NCBI RefSeq assembly: GCF_004214815.1
Contig: NZ_CP035926.1
Coordinates: 1 to 64,000, forward strand
Length of the DNA stretch: 64,000 bases
Reading direction: 5' to 3'
Origin: Aliarcobacter thereius LMG 24486
GTDB lineage: Bacteria; Campylobacterota; Campylobacteria; Campylobacterales; Arcobacteraceae
Numbering within the stretch: position 1 is the first letter of the stretch; each line of letters begins with the position of its first letter. Shown piece by piece: positions 25,020-34,821 of this stretch. A program made the position numbers and the translations under genes. The notes below the pieces were generated by a model that ran no database searches, was not told where the DNA came from, and saw only the letters and a program-made list of their open reading frames with translations.

Positions 25020-27404
25020 ATGGCAATTATGATTTTAAAAAGAAATGGTAGAAAAGAGATATTAGATATTACTAAAATACAAAAAATGACTATTGAAGCT
25101 ACAAAAGATTTAGATGGAGTTTCTCAAAGTGAATTAGAACTTGATTCCCAAATTAAATTTATTGATGGTATGAAAAGTAGTGATATTCAAGATGCTTTAA
25201 TTAAAACTGCTGTTGAAAAAATAGATATTGATGTTCCAAATTGGACTTTTGTTGCAGCTAGACTTTTTTTATATGATTTGTATCATAGAGTTGGAATAGC
25301 AACTCACGGAATAAAAGGTGAAGCTTATAGAGAATTATCTGATTATATAGATTATGGAATAAAAGCTGGAAGAATAGTTCCATCTTTATCAAATGGATAT
25401 GATGTAGATGATTTAAATAAATATATAAAACCAGAAAGAGATTATCTTTTTAATTATTTAGGTATAAAAACTTTATATGATAGATATCTACTAAAAAACT
25501 CTAAAGGTGAACCAATAGAGTTGCCACAACAGATGTTTATGGCAATAGCTATGTTTTTAGCACAAGATGAGAAGGATAAACAAAATAAAGCAAAAGAGTT
25601 TTATGATGTAATCTCTAAGTTTGAAGTAATGCTTGCAACTCCAACACTTTCAAATGCAAGAACAAATAGACATCAATTGTCTTCTTGCTATATTGGGTCA
25701 AGCCCTGATAATATTGAAGGTATTTTTGATGGATATAAAGAGATGTCACTTCTATCTAAATATGGTGGTGGTATTGGTTGGGATTGGAATAAAATAAGAT
25801 CTTTAGGTGGTTCTATTGATGGACATAAAAGTGCAGCTGGTGGTACTGTTCCATTTTTAAAAATTACAAACGATATTGCTATTGCTGTTGATCAATTAGG
25901 GACAAGAAAAGGAGCAATTGCTGTATATCTTGAACCTTGGCATATGGATATAACAGATTTTATTGATTTAAAGAAAAATAGTGGTGAAGAAAGAAGAAGA
26001 GCACACGATTTATTCCCTGCACTTTGGATAAGTGATTTGTTTATGCAAAGAGTTTTAGATGATTCTTATTGGACTTTGTTTGATCCAGCTGAAGTAAAAG
26101 ATTTAAGTGAATGCTTTGGAAAAGAGTTTGAAGATAAATATATTGCTTATGAAAATAATGATTCTATTACAAAGAATAGAATAAAAGCAAAAGATTTATG
26201 GAAAAAGATTTTAACTTCTTATTTTGAAAGTGGTAGTCCATTTTTATGTTTTAAAGACACAGCAAATAGAGCTAATCCAAATCCACATACAGGGCATATT
26301 AGAAGTTCAAATCTTTGTACAGAAATATTCCAAAACACAAATCCAAATCATTATAAAATAAAATTAGAGTTTGAAGATGGAACAATAAAAACTTTTGAAG
26401 AAGAGGATTTAATTATTGTAGATGGTGGAATTACTAAAAAAGCAAATAAAGTAACAGCTTTAGATAGTATAAATGGTAAAAAAATCTTTATAGTTGAAAA
26501 AGAGAAGATAGATGGAGATACAGCAGTTTGTAATCTAGCTTCTATAAACCTTTCAAGAATTAATACATTTGAAGATATAAAAAGAGTAACACCAATTGCT
26601 ATAAATATGCTTGATAATGTTATTGATTTAAACTTTTATCCACTTAGAAAAGTAAAAGCTACAAATTTAAAAACAAGAAGTATTGGTCTTGGAGTTATGG
26701 GTGAAGCAGAGATGATAGCAAATTATAAGCTATCTTGGGGAAGTAGTGAACACTTTAAAAAAATAGATGAAGTTATGGAAGCAATATCATACAATGCTAT
26801 TCTTTCAAGTTCTAATTTAGCACAAGAAAAAGGTTCTTACCCAACTTTTGCTGGTTCAAATTGGTCTAAAGGTATAATGCCTCATGATAATACTCCACAA
26901 GCTGTAAATGCACTTGTAGAAAAAGATCTATTTGATAGCTCTTGTGATTGGAATTATTTAAGAGAAAAAGTTAAAAAAGATGGTATGAGAAATGGTTACC
27001 TTATGGCTATTGCTCCAACATCATCAATATCTATTTTAGTTGGAACAACACAAGCTATTGAACCAGTTTATAAAAGAAAGTGGTTTGAAGAGAATTTAAG
27101 TGGATTAATTCCAGTTGTTGTACCAAGATTAAGTCCAGAAACTTGGGAATATTATACACCAGCATTTGAAATTGACCAGTTACAATTAATTAAAGCTGCA
27201 TCAATAAGACAAAAATGGATAGACCAAGGACAAAGTACAAATATCTTTATGAGCTTAGATAAAGCAAGTGGAAGATATCTTCATGAAATTTATACTTTAG
27301 CATGGAAACTTGGTCTTAAATCAACATATTATTTAAGAAGCCAAAGTCCAGAAGCTAAAAATGATATAGAAGATAGAAGCATGGAGTGTGCTGGTTGTCA
27401 ATAA
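25020..27404 (+). CDS. nrdA: Class I ribonucleotide reductase, alpha subunit
   Basis: The large subunit reduces ribonucleotides to deoxyribonucleotides using the radical supplied by NrdB. The 794 residues start with an ATP-cone (about 4-90). SSCYIG near 222 and the finger-loop residues around NLCTEIF near 437 and AVCNLASINL near 503 are visible, with MAPTSS-like IAPTSSIS near 662 and the C-terminal redox pair in MECAGCQ. About 60 residues separate NLCTEI from AVCNLASINL, more than in E. coli NrdA. I recall such an insert in Campylobacter NrdA, so it is probably lineage-typical. Confidence 0.96.
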   Translation: MAIMILKRNGRKEILDITKIQKMTIEATKDLDGVSQSELELDSQIKFIDGMKSSDIQDALIKTAVEKIDIDVPNWTFVAARLFLYDLYHRVGIATHGIKGEAYRELSDYIDYGIKAGRIVPSLSNGYDVDDLNKYIKPERDYLFNYLGIKTLYDRYLLKNSKGEPIELPQQMFMAIAMFLAQDEKDKQNKAKEFYDVISKFEVMLATPTLSNARTNRHQLSSCYIGSSPDNIEGIFDGYKEMSLLSKYGGGIGWDWNKIRSLGGSIDGHKSAAGGTVPFLKITNDIAIAVDQLGTRKGAIAVYLEPWHMDITDFIDLKKNSGEERRRAHDLFPALWISDLFMQRVLDDSYWTLFDPAEVKDLSECFGKEFEDKYIAYENNDSITKNRIKAKDLWKKILTSYFESGSPFLCFKDTANRANPNPHTGHIRSSNLCTEIFQNTNPNHYKIKLEFEDGTIKTFEEEDLIIVDGGITKKANKVTALDSINGKKIFIVEKEKIDGDTAVCNLASINLSRINTFEDIKRVTPIAINMLDNVIDLNFYPLRKVKATNLKTRSIGLGVMGEAEMIANYKLSWGSSEHFKKIDEVMEAISYNAILSSSNLAQEKGSYPTFAGSNWSKGIMPHDNTPQAVNALVEKDLFDSSCDWNYLREKVKKDGMRNGYLMAIAPTSSISILVGTTQAIEPVYKRKWFEENLSGLIPVVVPRLSPETWEYYTPAFEIDQLQLIKAASIRQKWIDQGQSTNIFMSLDKASGRYLHEIYTLAWKLGLKSTYYLRSQSPEAKNDIEDRSMECAGCQ

Positions 27405-27433
27405 GAAGAAAGTAAATATTTTAGGAGAGAAAA

Positions 27434-28456
27434 TTGCAAAGAAAAACTATATATAACCCAGAATCAAAAGAGAGTTTAAATGAAAGAAGAGTTTTTGGTG
27501 GAGACTCTGATGGAATGATAAATTTCACTAGATTAAAATATGAGTGGGCATTAAGACTTTGGGATATGATGGAAGCTAATACATGGTTTCCAAGAGAAGT
27601 GCAAATGACACAAGATGCAAAAGATTATATGTATCTAACTGAAGCTGAAAAAAGAATGTATGACTTAGTTTTAAGTCAGCTTATTTTTATGGATTCTTTA
27701 CAAACAAATAATCTAATGGATAATATTAATCCATATATTACTGCTCCTGAAATAAATGCTTGTCTTTCAAGACAATCTTACGAAGAGGCAAATCATAGTA
27801 AATCATATGCTGTTATGGTTGAATCAATTTCTGATAATACAGATTTAATCTATGATATGTGGAAAAAAGATGCAAAATTAAAAGAAAAAAATACTTATAT
27901 AGCAGGTGTTTATGAAGATTTAGCAAATGGAGAGCTAACTGATGAGAAACTTCTTTTAGCTATGTTTGCTAATCAAATACTAGAAGGATTATATTTCTAT
28001 GCTGGATTTGCTGCTATATATGCTCTTGGTAAATCAGGAAAGATGCTAGGAAGTTCTCAGATGATTAGATTTATTCAAAGAGATGAAGTTACACACCTTT
28101 TATTATTCCAAAATATGATAAATAGTGTAAGAAAAGAAAGACCAGATCTTTTTACAGCAGAATTAGAAGAAAAAGTAAGAAAAATGTTTAGAAAAGCTGT
28201 TGATTTAGAATCATCTTGGGGTGCTTATATTACTCAAGGACAAATTTTAGGATTTACAGATGGAATAATTAGACAATATATTGAATATTTAGCGGATAGA
28301 AGATTAGAAGCTGTTGGATATAAAGCTGAATATGGATCAAAACATCCAATTCCTTGGGTTGACGGATATGCTAGTTTTAATGATCAAAGAACAAATTTCT
28401 TTGAAGGAAATGTTGTAAACTACTCAAAAGGTAGTATAGATTTTGATGATTTCTAG
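27434..28456 (+). CDS. nrdB: Class I ribonucleotide reductase, beta subunit
   Basis: NrdB carries the dinuclear metal site and tyrosyl radical. The 340 residues are helical with metal ligand motifs ExxxH in [11 protein letters not shown] near 117-127 and [13 protein letters not shown] near 216. The C-terminus ends in SIDFDDF, the acidic tail that docks on NrdA. The start is TTG at 27434 with AGGAGA 4 bases upstream. It follows nrdA by 29 bp. Which metal (Fe or Mn) is used cannot be told. Confidence 0.96.
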   Translation: MQRKTIYNPESKESLNERRVFGGDSDGMINFTRLKYEWALRLWDMMEANTWFPREVQMTQDAKDYMYLTEAEKRMYDLVLSQLIFMDSLQTNNLMDNINPYITAPEINACLSRQSYEEANHSKSYAVMVESISDNTDLIYDMWKKDAKLKEKNTYIAGVYEDLANGELTDEKLLLAMFANQILEGLYFYAGFAAIYALGKSGKMLGSSQMIRFIQRDEVTHLLLFQNMINSVRKERPDLFTAELEEKVRKMFRKAVDLESSWGAYITQGQILGFTDGIIRQYIEYLADRRLEAVGYKAEYGSKHPIPWVDGYASFNDQRTNFFEGNVVNYSKGSIDFDDF

Positions 28457-28462
28457 TAGATA

Positions 28463-28987
28463 ATGTCAAATATTTCAAAAATACTTTTAATAATAGCATT
28501 TGCTTTTTCATTAAATGTTATTGCAATAATAAGCTTTGATTATAAAGAGTATTTTGATGACTCCATAGAAAAAATAGAGATAAAAGAGAGTACAAGTTTG
28601 GTTCAAATCATTTTTGATAAAAACTTCTATAATTTCTCAAATTACACAATAGAAAAAGCCAATAACTTACTCTTAATAAGTGGTAACTTTAGTAGTTATA
28701 ATACTTTAAATGCTTTACAAGAGGCTTTAAATATAAACCTAAGCAAAGATATTAAAATAGATGAAAATAGTAGATTAAATCAAAATATTATAAATGATAT
28801 TTATGAAGTAATTAATTTTCTTAAAAATAATATGGAAAATGGTTCTAAAATAGTTGTTAAAAATGACTTTGCAATTTTTGAAGGAACACTTGTAAATAAT
28901 AGATATTCAAATCTTGTGAAGTTGATTGAGAATAAACTAGATAGCAACTATTTTTTAGTAGATATTGATACTTTAGAATTTAATTAG
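28463..28987 (+). CDS. Uncharacterised membrane-anchored protein
   Basis: 174 residues, not recognised. One hydrophobic segment at about 6-24 is a signal anchor, followed by an Asn/Ile/Lys-rich region that looks like a mix of strands and helices and would lie in the periplasm. It starts 6 bp after nrdB without an obvious ribosome site, so it may be translated by reinitiation. Nothing links it to ribonucleotide reduction beyond position. Confidence 0.6.
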   Translation: MSNISKILLIIAFAFSLNVIAIISFDYKEYFDDSIEKIEIKESTSLVQIIFDKNFYNFSNYTIEKANNLLLISGNFSSYNTLNALQEALNINLSKDIKIDENSRLNQNIINDIYEVINFLKNNMENGSKIVVKNDFAIFEGTLVNNRYSNLVKLIENKLDSNYFLVDIDTLEFN

Positions 28988-29044
28988 TATAATATAATAA
29001 CTTTTTTAGATTACAAATAGTTTATATTATTATTGGGGGAAATA

Positions 29045-29554
29045 GTGTTAGAGTTTTTTGAATTTATGGCTTCAAAGCCTATTTTAGTGTTATTAATAGG
29101 GATTATAGTTGGATTTATAATTGGTAAAAGTCAGAAGAAAAGATTTAAATCTGTATCTGGTTCAAAAAATAAAGATATCTTTGAAGAGAAAAAAGTAAGA
29201 ATAAATCCAATATTTAATAAAAATGCCTCTTTGGATTTTAAACCATCACTTCTTAGCTCATCATCAAGAAAAGATAAATTTACAAAGATAAAAGGTATTG
29301 ATGAGGAACTTGAAGCTAGATTATATGATTTAGGTGTTTATCAATATGATCAAATTGCTTTTTGGACAAGCAAAAACTGTGAATGGGTTGAAAATTTTTT
29401 AGGAATTACAGGATACATTAAAGAGAATCAATGGCTTGAACAAGCAAAGATTCTTAAAACAGGAAGAGAGACAAATTATAGTCAAAAGCTTATAGATGAA
29501 GAGAACAAAGAGCCAGAAGATGTAAGTGAAAATAAGGAAGATAGTAAGATATAA
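29045..29554 (+). CDS. Membrane-anchored helix-hairpin-helix protein
   Basis: 169 residues from GTG 29045, which has GGGGGA 4 bases upstream; an in-frame TTG at 29033 overlaps that ribosome site and is unlikely. There is one membrane segment at about 11-27, a basic linker, and a C-terminal domain FTKIKGIDEELEARLYDLGVYQYDQIAFWT near 80, the helix-hairpin-helix pattern seen in COG3743-type proteins and at the end of some ribosomal or respiratory proteins. The tail is acidic. Function is unknown. It converges with the gene at 29557. Confidence 0.68.
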   Translation: MLEFFEFMASKPILVLLIGIIVGFIIGKSQKKRFKSVSGSKNKDIFEEKKVRINPIFNKNASLDFKPSLLSSSSRKDKFTKIKGIDEELEARLYDLGVYQYDQIAFWTSKNCEWVENFLGITGYIKENQWLEQAKILKTGRETNYSQKLIDEENKEPEDVSENKEDSKI

Positions 29555-29569
29555 TTCTATATCTTTACT
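29543..29569. terminator. Hairpin between convergent genes
   Basis: AGTAA-GATATA (29543-29553) and TATATC-TTTACT (29558-29569) form a stem around the loop ATTC with one bulge. It overlaps the stop codons of both convergent genes (29554 and 29557). T-tracts are weak on either side, so this would be an inefficient bidirectional terminator. Confidence 0.4.
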
Positions 29570-30537
29570 AAATATCTCCCACTAGTTTTACCTTCTAGCA
29601 TACTTTTTAATACATCTTTTATCTTTTCTAAATTTATCTCTTTAGTGATATAGTCTATATTATCAATTTTATATTTTGTTGCTAAATTATTCCAAGCTTT
29701 TTGTTTTTTCTCTAAATTACATTCTACACTATCTATTCCAATAAGTTTTATACCTCTTAGAATAAATGGAAAAATATTTGTATTTAATTCATTTGAATAT
29801 GTAAGACCAAAGCAAGTGGCTATACCATTATATTTTAATTGTTTTAATGCACAAGATAAAATATCTCCACCAACACTATCTATAACAGTTGAATATCTCT
29901 CTTTTAAAAGAGCTTTATTTTTATCTTTTAGAAAATCTTCATTTAATATAACTTCATTTACTCCAAGACCTTTTAAATAATCAATTTTATTTGAATTTGA
30001 AGATAAAGCAACAATATTAAAGCCAAGTTTATTTAATATCGATATTGCTAAAGAACTTACCCCACCACTTGCACCACTTACTAATACTTCACCATCATTT
30101 GGAGATAATCCATTATTTAGTAATTCATCAATTGCTAATGCAGCAGTTAAACCAGCTGTTCCATAACTCATAATCTCTTTATCACTTAAATTTTCAGGAG
30201 TTCTTACTAACCATTCTGATGGTACTTTTACATACTCGCAGTGACCACCATTTGTATTCATTCCAAAATCATAACCAGTGACTGTAACTCTATCTTTAAT
30301 TTTAAAATCTTTAGACTTTGATTGAAATATAGTACCAGATACATCAATTCCAGTAATATGTGGAAAAACTTTTGTAACTCCGCTATTTCCAATAGAACTA
30401 AGAGCATCTTTATAGTTTAATGAAGAGTAAGTTGCTTTTATTATAACTTCATTTTCTTCACAAATTGGAGCATCAATCTCTTTTATTCCAGATATAAAAT
30501 TTCCTTTTGAATCTTTTTCTACAACAAAAGCTTTCAT
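29557..30537 (-). CDS. acuI: YhdH/AcuI-type quinone oxidoreductase (acrylyl-CoA reductase-like)
   Basis: 326 residues of the zinc-free medium-chain dehydrogenase group. SSLNYKDALSSIGNSGVTK near 37-55 is the typical YhdH/AcuI N-terminus; IGTAGLTAALAI-like YGTAGLTAALAI near 127, and the NADPH-binding VSGASGGVSSLAISIL near 153 follow. Characterised AcuI reduces acryloyl-CoA to propionyl-CoA with NADPH. The gene starts 9 bp downstream of gpsA on the same strand. The substrate assignment is from family similarity only. Confidence 0.82.
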   Translation of the reverse strand: MKAFVVEKDSKGNFISGIKEIDAPICEENEVIIKATYSSLNYKDALSSIGNSGVTKVFPHITGIDVSGTIFQSKSKDFKIKDRVTVTGYDFGMNTNGGHCEYVKVPSEWLVRTPENLSDKEIMSYGTAGLTAALAIDELLNNGLSPNDGEVLVSGASGGVSSLAISILNKLGFNIVALSSNSNKIDYLKGLGVNEVILNEDFLKDKNKALLKERYSTVIDSVGGDILSCALKQLKYNGIATCFGLTYSNELNTNIFPFILRGIKLIGIDSVECNLEKKQKAWNNLATKYKIDNIDYITKEINLEKIKDVLKSMLEGKTSGRYLVKI

Positions 30538-30546
30538 ATATGCTCC

Positions 30547-31443
30547 TTAGTTTTTTATTAAATCTTTTAAACTATCTTTAGGATTCTTCCCATCTAAAAT
30601 TAGTTTAACTTCCTTTGCAATTGGAGTATATATTTTATACTTATTAGATAGCTTTTCAATAGCAGTCGCAGTTTGAACACCTTCTGCTACCTCTTTTAAC
30701 TCTTCTAAAATTAGTTTTAAGCTTTTACCTTGAGCTAAACCAAGACCAACACGATAATTTCTACTCATAGTTGAATTTGCAGTTAAGAAAAGATCACCTG
30801 CTCCACTAAGTCCTAAAAAAGTAGCTTTTTTTGCTTTAAAATGTTTTCCAAATCTTTGCATTTCAACCAAACCACGAGCTATTAATGAAGCTTGAGCATT
30901 TTTGCCAAGATTTAAACCTTCACAAATTCCACTTGCTATTGCTAAAACATTTTTATATGCTCCCGCAATTTCAGCTCCAATTACATCTTTACTATAATAT
31001 GTTTTTATAAAATCTGGAAAAAACTTACTAAATTCATCATAAATATCTTTTGATTTTGAGTTTAAAACCAATGCACAAGGGAGAGCTTTTATAACTTCAG
31101 CTGCAAAAGATGGACCAGATATGAATCCAATATTCTTATCTGGTATAAAATTTGCATAGATATCATTTAAAAACTCTCCACTACTTGCTTCAATGCCTTT
31201 ACTTGCAACTAATACTTTTTGATTATTAAATTTGAAGTTTTCTTTTAGCCATGCTCTTATTTCTTGAGCAGGAATTGCAATCACTAGATATTCACAAGAT
31301 AATGCATATTCTAGATCAACAAAATTCTTAATATCTTTTTTTGTTCTAGAACTTATAAAACACTCTTGCTTAAAACTAAGTGCAAAATGAAGAGCTTGTC
31401 CCCATTTTCCTGCACCTATTACAGCAATTTGTCCTTTTCTCAA
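30547..31443 (-). CDS. gpsA: Glycerol-3-phosphate dehydrogenase [NAD(P)+]
   Basis: GpsA reduces dihydroxyacetone phosphate to sn-glycerol-3-phosphate for phospholipid synthesis. 298 residues: the N-terminal nucleotide-binding [17 protein letters not shown] at 7-23, [12 protein letters not shown] near 100, the catalytic Lys in [23 protein letters not shown] near 157 and [10 protein letters not shown] near 209. It is slightly shorter than E. coli GpsA (339). It overlaps the end of gatB by 4 bp. Confidence 0.95.
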   Translation of the reverse strand: MRKGQIAVIGAGKWGQALHFALSFKQECFISSRTKKDIKNFVDLEYALSCEYLVIAIPAQEIRAWLKENFKFNNQKVLVASKGIEASSGEFLNDIYANFIPDKNIGFISGPSFAAEVIKALPCALVLNSKSKDIYDEFSKFFPDFIKTYYSKDVIGAEIAGAYKNVLAIASGICEGLNLGKNAQASLIARGLVEMQRFGKHFKAKKATFLGLSGAGDLFLTANSTMSRNYRVGLGLAQGKSLKLILEELKEVAEGVQTATAIEKLSNKYKIYTPIAKEVKLILDGKNPKDSLKDLIKN

Positions 31444-32876
31444 GATAATCTCTCTTTTAGTAATTCGCTTACTTTATTTGGATTTGCACTACCTTTACTT
31501 GCTTTCATTGTTTGACCAACAAAAAATGCAAACATTTTCTCTTTTCCAGCTTTATATTCTGCTACTTTATCTTCATTTGTAGCTAAAATATCATCAATAA
31601 TTTTTAATAAAGCTCCATCATCACTAACTTGTTTTAATCCAAGTTTATCAATAGTGCTATCAACATCTGAGCTATTATTTAATATTAAATAATCTAAAAC
31701 TTCTTTAGCTGCTTTTCCTGATATTGTACTATCTTCTATTCTTTTTACAATTGTTGCTAAAGTTTTTGCATCAATTGGTGATTGCTCAATAGTAACTCCC
31801 TCTTTTAATCTTCCTTGTAATTCAACTGTTAGCCAAGTTGTAGCATTTTTTGAACTTATTCCTTCGCTCATCATCTCATCAAAATAGTTTGCCATCTCTA
31901 ATGAAGCTGTAATAACTGAAGCATCATAATCTTTAAGAGCATACTCTTTTACAAATCTCTCTTTTTTCTCATCTGGAAGTTCTGGAATTTTTGAGTATTT
32001 CTCAATCATTTCATCACTAATAATTAAAGGAAGTAAATCAGGATCTGGAAAATATCTATAATCAGCTGCATCTTCTTTTCCTCTCATAGATCTTGTTTCT
32101 CCACTACTTGTATCAAAAAGTCTTGTTTCTTGAACAATTGTATCTTCATAAACACCATCTTCCCAAGCTTCAATTTGTCTATTTACTTCATAAGCAATAG
32201 CTTTTTCAATAAATCTAAATGAGTTCATATTTTTGATTTCACATCTTGTATAAAACTTTGTATCACCTTTTGGTCTAATTGATACATTCACGTCACATCT
32301 AAAACTACCTTCTTGCATATTTGCATCACTAATTCCAATATATCTTACAATTGAGTGAAGTTTTTTAAGATATAAAATAGCCTCTTCAGCACTTCTCATA
32401 TCAGGTTCACTAACAATTTCAAGAAGTGGAGTACCTGCTCTATTTAAATCAACTAAAGAGTAGTTATTTGAGTGAATGTTTTTTCCAGCATCATTTTCTA
32501 AGTGAGCCCTTGTTACTCCAATTGTTTTGCTAGAACCATCTGCAAAATCAATAGTTAATTCACCAAGACCAACAACAGGAACACTTAATTGAGATATTTG
32601 ATAACCAGTTGGTAAATCTGGATAAAAATAATTTTTTCTATCAAAAATTGAGTGTTTGTTGATTTTAGATTTTAAAGCAGTTCCTAGCATAATTGCTTTT
32701 GAAACAGCTTCTTTGTTTAAAACTGGTAAACCACCTGGAAGAGCTAAACATGTTGGACAAGTATTACTATTTGCTTCTTCTCCAAAACTAGTTGCACAAG
32801 AGCAAAATAGTTTGCTATTTGTATTTAATTGAACGTGAACTTCTAAACCTATTACTGTTTCAAACATTTTTGACAT
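31440..32876 (-). CDS. gatB: Asp-tRNA(Asn)/Glu-tRNA(Gln) amidotransferase subunit B
   Basis: GatB is the kinase/transamidation subunit of the GatCAB complex that converts misacylated Glu-tRNA(Gln) and Asp-tRNA(Asn). 478 residues begin with [15 protein letters not shown] and contain FCSCATSFG, the [18 protein letters not shown] block near 80, [13 protein letters not shown] near 190, and the C-terminal GatB/YqeY tail domain. gatA and gatC are not next to it. A non-discriminating GluRS is expected with this pathway, and a gltX is in the window at 53728. Confidence 0.97.
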   Translation of the reverse strand: MSKMFETVIGLEVHVQLNTNSKLFCSCATSFGEEANSNTCPTCLALPGGLPVLNKEAVSKAIMLGTALKSKINKHSIFDRKNYFYPDLPTGYQISQLSVPVVGLGELTIDFADGSSKTIGVTRAHLENDAGKNIHSNNYSLVDLNRAGTPLLEIVSEPDMRSAEEAILYLKKLHSIVRYIGISDANMQEGSFRCDVNVSIRPKGDTKFYTRCEIKNMNSFRFIEKAIAYEVNRQIEAWEDGVYEDTIVQETRLFDTSSGETRSMRGKEDAADYRYFPDPDLLPLIISDEMIEKYSKIPELPDEKKERFVKEYALKDYDASVITASLEMANYFDEMMSEGISSKNATTWLTVELQGRLKEGVTIEQSPIDAKTLATIVKRIEDSTISGKAAKEVLDYLILNNSSDVDSTIDKLGLKQVSDDGALLKIIDDILATNEDKVAEYKAGKEKMFAFFVGQTMKASKGSANPNKVSELLKERLS

Positions 32877-32886
32877 ATTTTTATCC

Positions 32887-33711
32887 TTATCTTATTACTT
32901 TTATATCTGCTTTTAATTTTTGTTTTTCAAATTGATTTTCCAAAAAAACTTTTTCTCTTTGTTCCATTATTTCACCAAATATTTTACTTTTTACTGCTTC
33001 AAAGTTTAAAGCAACATTCCCCTCTTTTTTATTTATATATAGAGTTACAAATTGATTGTTTGCAACAAAAATTGGAGTAAAAGAGTTTACATCTGTTGTT
33101 GTAAGAACATATTGTAATTGAGCGTGAATATCTTTGCTAGGAATTCTTGTACTATTACTTTGAATACCATTTATTACTTTCATTGGATTTGAAATTTTTT
33201 CAATCAAAAGTTCTTTATTTGTTGAAGTGTATTGTGTAACATTAAAATACTCTGCTGTTTGATAATTTTGAATATTTTTTTCATAATATAATTTTAAATC
33301 TTCATCTGTTGCAATTGCAAGTTGCCCACGAACTAATTTTTTAATTAATTTTTGTCTAATAACACTATCTTTAACATCTTCTTCAAATTTTGAATAATCT
33401 TGATATTTCTGTTTAATTATAGATTTAAAACTATAAATATCCATTCCATTTGAATCTGCAAGATTTTTAATATAATCTTCTATCTCAAATATATCAACAC
33501 TTATACTATTTTCTTTTACTAATTGTTCAAATAGTAATTTGTCTATTAAATAAGACACAGAACTATTTTCATCTACACCTCTTTTTTTCATATCTTCTTT
33601 TATATCATATAGAGTAATTGGATCTTCATTTACAATTACTGCAATACCATTTACAGTATTTGCATTTAGAGTATAGAAAAGTAAAAAAATAATTGGTAAA
33701 ATTTTGTTCAT
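32887..33711 (-). CDS. SurA-like periplasmic chaperone / peptidyl-prolyl isomerase
   Basis: 274 residues with a signal peptide (about 1-17) followed by [22 protein letters not shown], the SurA N-terminal chaperone start. A central region around [12 protein letters not shown] resembles the entry to a parvulin domain, but that domain is short and poorly conserved, so isomerase activity is doubtful. It probably helps outer membrane proteins fold, as for related Campylobacter chaperones. It lies 10 bp upstream of gatB and may share its transcript. Confidence 0.78.
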   Translation of the reverse strand: MNKILPIIFLLFYTLNANTVNGIAVIVNEDPITLYDIKEDMKKRGVDENSSVSYLIDKLLFEQLVKENSISVDIFEIEDYIKNLADSNGMDIYSFKSIIKQKYQDYSKFEEDVKDSVIRQKLIKKLVRGQLAIATDEDLKLYYEKNIQNYQTAEYFNVTQYTSTNKELLIEKISNPMKVINGIQSNSTRIPSKDIHAQLQYVLTTTDVNSFTPIFVANNQFVTLYINKKEGNVALNFEAVKSKIFGEIMEQREKVFLENQFEKQKLKADIKVIR

Positions 33712-33763
33712 CTATCTTTTCCTTTTAAAATAAAGGTTTATTTTAACAAAAATTACTTAAGAG

Positions 33764-34198
33764 TTAAGCAATCTGTTCTATAATCACTCCATTGTCTTTT
33801 AAAAATTTTGATACAACATTAGAGTTTGTATGTTCATAAGATTTATCATAAACTATTCTTTTGATACCACTTGCAATTAAATTTTTTGAACAATCACTAC
33901 AAGGTTCCAAAGTTACATATATTGTTGCATCTTCTATTGCTATTCCTTTTCTTGCTGCCCAAATTATTGCATTCATTTCAGCATGAATTTCATATGTTTT
34001 TGACCATTCGTGATGATCTTTTGTATATTCATTGTTCCAAAAGTCACAACAGTTTTGAAATCCAGATGGTGTTCCATTGTATCCTGTTGATAAAATTCTT
34101 CCATCTTTTACTATAACTGCTCCAACTTGCTTTGATACACATTTTGAAGATTTTGCTATCTCTTTTGCAATATTTATAAAAGTTTTGTCATCTATCAT
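33764..34198 (-). CDS. Deoxycytidylate (dCMP) deaminase
   Basis: 144 residues of the zinc-dependent deaminase fold: HAEMNAIIWAA near 72 gives the zinc His and catalytic Glu, and LEPCSDCSKNLIASGI near 97 gives the two zinc Cys. GAVIVKDGRILSTGYNGTPSGFQNC near 26-50 is typical for dCMP deaminase (ComEB group). It makes dUMP for thymidylate synthesis. It is transcribed divergently from accB across 134 bp. Confidence 0.92.
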   Translation of the reverse strand: MIDDKTFINIAKEIAKSSKCVSKQVGAVIVKDGRILSTGYNGTPSGFQNCCDFWNNEYTKDHHEWSKTYEIHAEMNAIIWAARKGIAIEDATIYVTLEPCSDCSKNLIASGIKRIVYDKSYEHTNSNVVSKFLKDNGVIIEQIA

Positions 34199-34293
34199 AT
34201 ATTTTCCTAAAATTAAAAAATTTCGTTATTTTAGCTATTTTTCTTAAAAAAAGCTTATTTTTGACAATAAAACATAATAAATTAGAAATATTT

Positions 34294-34302
34294 TGCTATT
34301 AT
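34294..34302 (+). promoter_or_regulatory. Extended -10 promoter for accBC
   Basis: TGCTATTAT at 34294-34302 is an extended -10 element 30 bp before accB. A TTGACA at 34261-34266 lies too far upstream (30-bp spacing) to be its -35. Campylobacterota sigma-70 promoters often lack a good -35, so the extended -10 alone is plausible. Confidence 0.4.
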
Positions 34303-34332
34303 TTACGAAATTTTTTAAATTAAAGGTACGAA

Positions 34333-34812
34333 ATGGATTTTAAAGATATAAAAGAGCTTATTAGAGTTTTTGACAAAAGTGAGTTAAATAAGCTTAGAAT
34401 TAAAGAAGCAGAATTTGAGATTTCTATGCAAAGAGGTTTTGAAAGTGGAGTTACAACAGTAGCAACTTCTCCAATGGCTCAAGTTTCAGCACCTGTTACT
34501 CAAATTGCTCAAGCAAGTGTAGCAACTCCAGTGCTTAATGTTAATGAAGAAAAATCAAATAATCAAGTAAGTGGAACTACAATTAATTCTCCAATGGTTG
34601 GAACATATTACTCATCTCCATCTCCAGATGCACCGTCATTTTGTGGTATAGGAGATACTATTAGAAAAGGGCAAGTTCTTTGTATTTTAGAAGCTATGAA
34701 AATTATGAATGAAGTTGAAGCAGAATATGATTGTAAAATTGTAGATATTTTAGTTCAAAATGGTTCTCCTGTTGAATATGATATGCCAATTTTTGTTGTT
34801 GAAAAAATATAA
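34333..34812 (+). CDS. accB: Biotin carboxyl carrier protein of acetyl-CoA carboxylase
   Basis: AccB carries the biotin that shuttles CO2 between biotin carboxylase and the transcarboxylase in fatty acid synthesis. 159 residues: an N-terminal helical region, an Ala/Pro/Thr/Val linker (about 45-85), then the biotinyl domain with NSPMVGTYYSSPSPDAPSF near 88 and the biotinylated Lys in ILEAMKIMNE near 118. The usual EAMKMM reads EAMKIM here. accC follows after 9 bp. Confidence 0.97.
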   Translation: MDFKDIKELIRVFDKSELNKLRIKEAEFEISMQRGFESGVTTVATSPMAQVSAPVTQIAQASVATPVLNVNEEKSNNQVSGTTINSPMVGTYYSSPSPDAPSFCGIGDTIRKGQVLCILEAMKIMNEVEAEYDCKIVDILVQNGSPVEYDMPIFVVEKI

Positions 34813-34821
34813 GAGATAAAT

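Noticed and set aside
26330-26530. An intein within nrdA
   Set aside because: The insert is far too short for an intein and lacks splice motifs.
34261-34302. TTGACA at 34261 as the -35 for accB
   Set aside because: Spacing to the -10 is 30 bp, too long for a sigma-70 promoter.
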